A stretch of DNA of 7,068 bases, taken from Betaproteobacteria bacterium. GTDB lineage: Bacteria; Pseudomonadota; Gammaproteobacteria; Burkholderiales; Ferrovaceae. The stretch's first letter is position 1; every line of letters starts with the position of its first letter. The DNA lies in the NCBI GenBank assembly GCA_028870615.1, contig JAGWPH010000037.1, forward strand, positions 1 through 7,068, given 5' to 3'. Under the pieces are notes generated by a model, which saw only the letters and a program-made list of their open reading frames with translations, was not told where the DNA came from and did not search any database. Positions 5,032-7,068 of this stretch are shown piece after piece. A program made the translations under genes and the position numbers.

Positions 5032-7068
5032 AGTGACGCGTTTCGCTCGATCCGGAGAGATTGGCGATGCAACGACCGCAGAGCCCGGGAAACCGGGGCT
5101 GTTGGTTGACGTCACTGCGATAATGCCAGCACCGTTCGCATTTGGCGTGTTTTGTGGCCTCCACATAAAGACCGATCACGACAGGGTCTGAATTGCCGGG
5201 AAGCGGCAAGGTCAGCGATTGGGCTTTGGGAGGGATCGCCATCTGGCTGCTGTCAATGGTGACGGCTTTGGAAGTGATGAATACAAAACGCAGATCATCC
5301 CCAAACTGACGTAACCATGCCAGGGTGTTGCCCGTGGCATACAGGGTGACTTCGCCAGCCAGGGAGGATCCCACATCTCCGGCCATGCGCAATTCCTCCA
5401 GTCGCTTTTGGACATGGCTGCGCAACAGGCGCAGCCCATTCCACGAAGCCACCCGTTCTGTTTCACCGGAAATTTCTGGCAAAACATGCCAGGTCTGGAA
5501 GAAGAGTGTTTCCGCTACATCCGGGGTGGTGCCTTGCAATGTGGCCCAGACCTCTTCGCCGGTGAACGTCAAAATGGGGGCCATCAGCCGCACGAAGCTG
5601 TGGGTGATATGCCATAGGGCATTTTGTGCGGCGCGCCGGGCTGTCGAGTGGGCAGCGGTGGTATACAGACGATCCTTGAGGATGTCGAGATAGAAGCCTC
5701 CCAGATCTTCCGAACAAAAGGTTTGAAGGCGCTGGGCCACCAGATGAAATTCGTAACGTTCGTAGTCTTCCAGGGCCTGTTGCTGAAACTGGCGTGTCAG
5801 CGCAACGGCATAGCGGTCGATGTCCAGCCATTGTCCGGGGGGCAGGGCATCCCGAACGGGATCAAAATCGGCCAGATTGGCCAGCAGAAAGCGCAGCGTA
5901 TTGCGAATCCGGCGGTACGCCTCCACCACGCGCTTGAGAATTTCGTCGGACAGATTAAGTTCACCGGAATAGTCCGTACAGGCAACCCAGAGCCGCAGGT
6001 TGTCAGCGCCCAGGGTATCCATCACTTTTTGGGGCAGCACGACGTTGCCCAGAGATTTGCTCATTTTGCGATTCTGGCCATCCACCACAAAACCATGGGT
6101 CAGCAGGGCGCGGTAGGGCGCGTGGCCATTCAGGGCGCAACTGGTGAGCAGGGAAGATTGAAACCAGCCGCGATGCTGATCAGAACCTTCCAGATAGAGG
6201 TCCGCAGGAAACTGGAGTTCGGGGCGACGACGCAGTACCGAGGCATGGGTTGTACCGGAGTCAAACCACACATCCAGTGTGTCCGTCAATTTGCGATAGT
6301 CGTCTGCTTCATGACCCAGCAGTTCGGTGGCGTCAAGCGCAAACCAGGCTTCGATCCCGGCCTTTTCGATTTTTTGTGCCACCAGTTCAATCAGGGCCTC
6401 GGTACGTGGGTGCAATTCGCCCGACTTGCGGTGGATGAAAAAGGGAATGGGAACACCCCACGCCCGTTGGCGCGATACGCACCAGTCTGGCCGGCTTTCG
6501 ATCATGGACGAGAGGCGCGCACGTCCCCAGGCGGGATAGAAACGCGTATCAGCCACGGCCTGACGAGCGCTGTCGCGTAGTGAGGGGCCCTGTTTGGAAG
6601 GCTGGTCCATGACAATGAACCACTGTGGCGTGGCCCTGAAAATGATGGGGGACTTGTGGCGCCAGCAATGCGGATAGCTGTGGGTCAACGGCGCGGCGTT
6701 CAACAGCAGATGGTTGGATTTTAACGCGTCAATGAGTATGGGATTCGCTTTCCAGACACCCAGTCCGCCGACCAAAGGCACTGAAGCCATGAAAAGGCCG
6801 TCATCGCCGACCGGATTGTCCACCGTGAGATGGTAGCGTAGCCCCACGGCGTAATCCTCCACGCCATGAGCAGGCGCCGTATGAACCAGCCCGGTGCCGG
6901 TTTCCACCGTGACATGTTCTCCGCAGATGATTGGAGAGGGACGTGCATAAAGGGGGTGCTGCAGTTGCAGGTGTTCCAGTGCGCGCCCGGGAACGGTTCC
7001 CAATACGCCCAGGGCTTGCAGGCCATAGCGCGTCAGGCTGGCGTCCATCAGGTCTTTGAGCAGAATCA
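5024..7068 (-). CDS. ileS: Isoleucyl-tRNA synthetase, C-terminal ~680 residues
   Basis: IleS is the class I aminoacyl-tRNA synthetase that charges tRNA-Ile in the cytoplasm and hydrolyses mischarged valine. The window holds about 680 of the expected 930-940 residues; the frame is open to the window edge, and the HIGH motif lies beyond it. Visible parts in order: the editing (CP1) domain motif GTGLVHTAPAHGVEDY; HSYPHCWRHKSPIIFRATPQWF; RPDWCVSRQRAWGVP; DTLDVWFDSG; YLEGSDQHRGWFQSS; the catalytic KMSKS loop (6067-6053) in NRKMSKSLGN; and the anticodon-binding helical domain. The C-terminal zinc finger has CERC at 5140-5129 and CGRC at 5080-5069. Close similarity to the E. coli enzyme runs along the whole length. 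It is the first visible gene of the ileS-lspA-molybdoenzyme-ispH operon, and its last codons overlap the lspA start by 8 bases. No frameshift is seen. Confidence 0.98.
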   Translation of the reverse strand, partial: ILLKDLMDASLTRYGLQALGVLGTVPGRALEHLQLQHPLYARPSPIICGEHVTVETGTGLVHTAPAHGVEDYAVGLRYHLTVDNPVGDDGLFMASVPLVGGLGVWKANPILIDALKSNHLLLNAAPLTHSYPHCWRHKSPIIFRATPQWFIVMDQPSKQGPSLRDSARQAVADTRFYPAWGRARLSSMIESRPDWCVSRQRAWGVPIPFFIHRKSGELHPRTEALIELVAQKIEKAGIEAWFALDATELLGHEADDYRKLTDTLDVWFDSGTTHASVLRRRPELQFPADLYLEGSDQHRGWFQSSLLTSCALNGHAPYRALLTHGFVVDGQNRKMSKSLGNVVLPQKVMDTLGADNLRLWVACTDYSGELNLSDEILKRVVEAYRRIRNTLRFLLANLADFDPVRDALPPGQWLDIDRYAVALTRQFQQQALEDYERYEFHLVAQRLQTFCSEDLGGFYLDILKDRLYTTAAHSTARRAAQNALWHITHSFVRLMAPILTFTGEEVWATLQGTTPDVAETLFFQTWHVLPEISGETERVASWNGLRLLRSHVQKRLEELRMAGDVGSSLAGEVTLYATGNTLAWLRQFGDDLRFVFITSKAVTIDSSQMAIPPKAQSLTLPLPGNSDPVVIGLYVEATKHAKCERCWHYRSDVNQQPRFPGLCGRCIANLSGSSETRHYA

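Noticed and set aside
5032..5166. Longer N-terminus for LspA
   Set aside because: The extra 45 residues lie entirely inside ileS and are not LspA-like; conserved sequence begins at MRNFSQW.
5624..6580. Plus-strand open frame of 318 codons opposite ileS
   Set aside because: It lies in exact codon register with ileS on the other strand, has no recognisable motif, and is explained by ileS codon use at moderately high GC.

Overview
The window is a piece of proteobacterial chromosome, most likely from the Gamma/Beta lineage or an Acidithiobacillus-like relative. The gene families, E. coli-like IleS, LspA and IspH sequences, moderately high GC and a CCA-encoding tRNA gene support the division; the genus is a guess. 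Apart from a decayed insertion sequence at the left edge, all genes lie on the minus strand, so transcription runs from right to left.

Right half (7068 to 2973): a tight housekeeping cluster, ileS (N-terminus outside the window), lspA, a sulfite-oxidase-like molybdenum enzyme gene, and ispH. Each gene overlaps the next by 8, 4 and 1 bases, so they are probably one translationally coupled operon. In E. coli the same order is ileS-lspA-fkpB-ispH; here a molybdopterin enzyme gene occupies the fkpB position.

Middle (2971 to 760): a second unit starts at a good sigma-70-type promoter whose -35 box overlaps the ispH stop codon. It encodes a cysteine-free Fur-superfamily regulator resembling Irr, an NDUFA9-like atypical SDR protein, and a pteridine-reductase-like SDR that overlaps the preceding gene by 4 bases. 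A tRNA-Thr(CGU) gene follows at 720-645 with its own near-consensus promoter, whose -35 box overlaps the stop codon of the last SDR gene.

Left edge (1 to about 632): the 3' part of an IS481-type transposase gene, split by an apparent one-base deletion near position 320, followed by a tandem pair of near-identical 21-base repeats that looks like the right end of the element. This end lies within about 30 bases of the tRNA 3' end and points toward it.

Functionally the window covers isoleucyl-tRNA charging, lipoprotein signal peptide processing, the last step of the MEP isoprenoid pathway, an iron/haem-type regulator, two NAD(P)H-binding proteins and one tRNA. I see no clearly new system. The points most worth a second look are the molybdoenzyme inside the ileS-ispH operon, the Irr-like regulator beside the iron-sulfur enzyme IspH, the doubled IS end next to tRNA-Thr, and a G-rich run just after the ispH start. 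No convincing intrinsic terminator, CRISPR array or replication origin was seen, and no gene-free stretch exceeds 300 bases.
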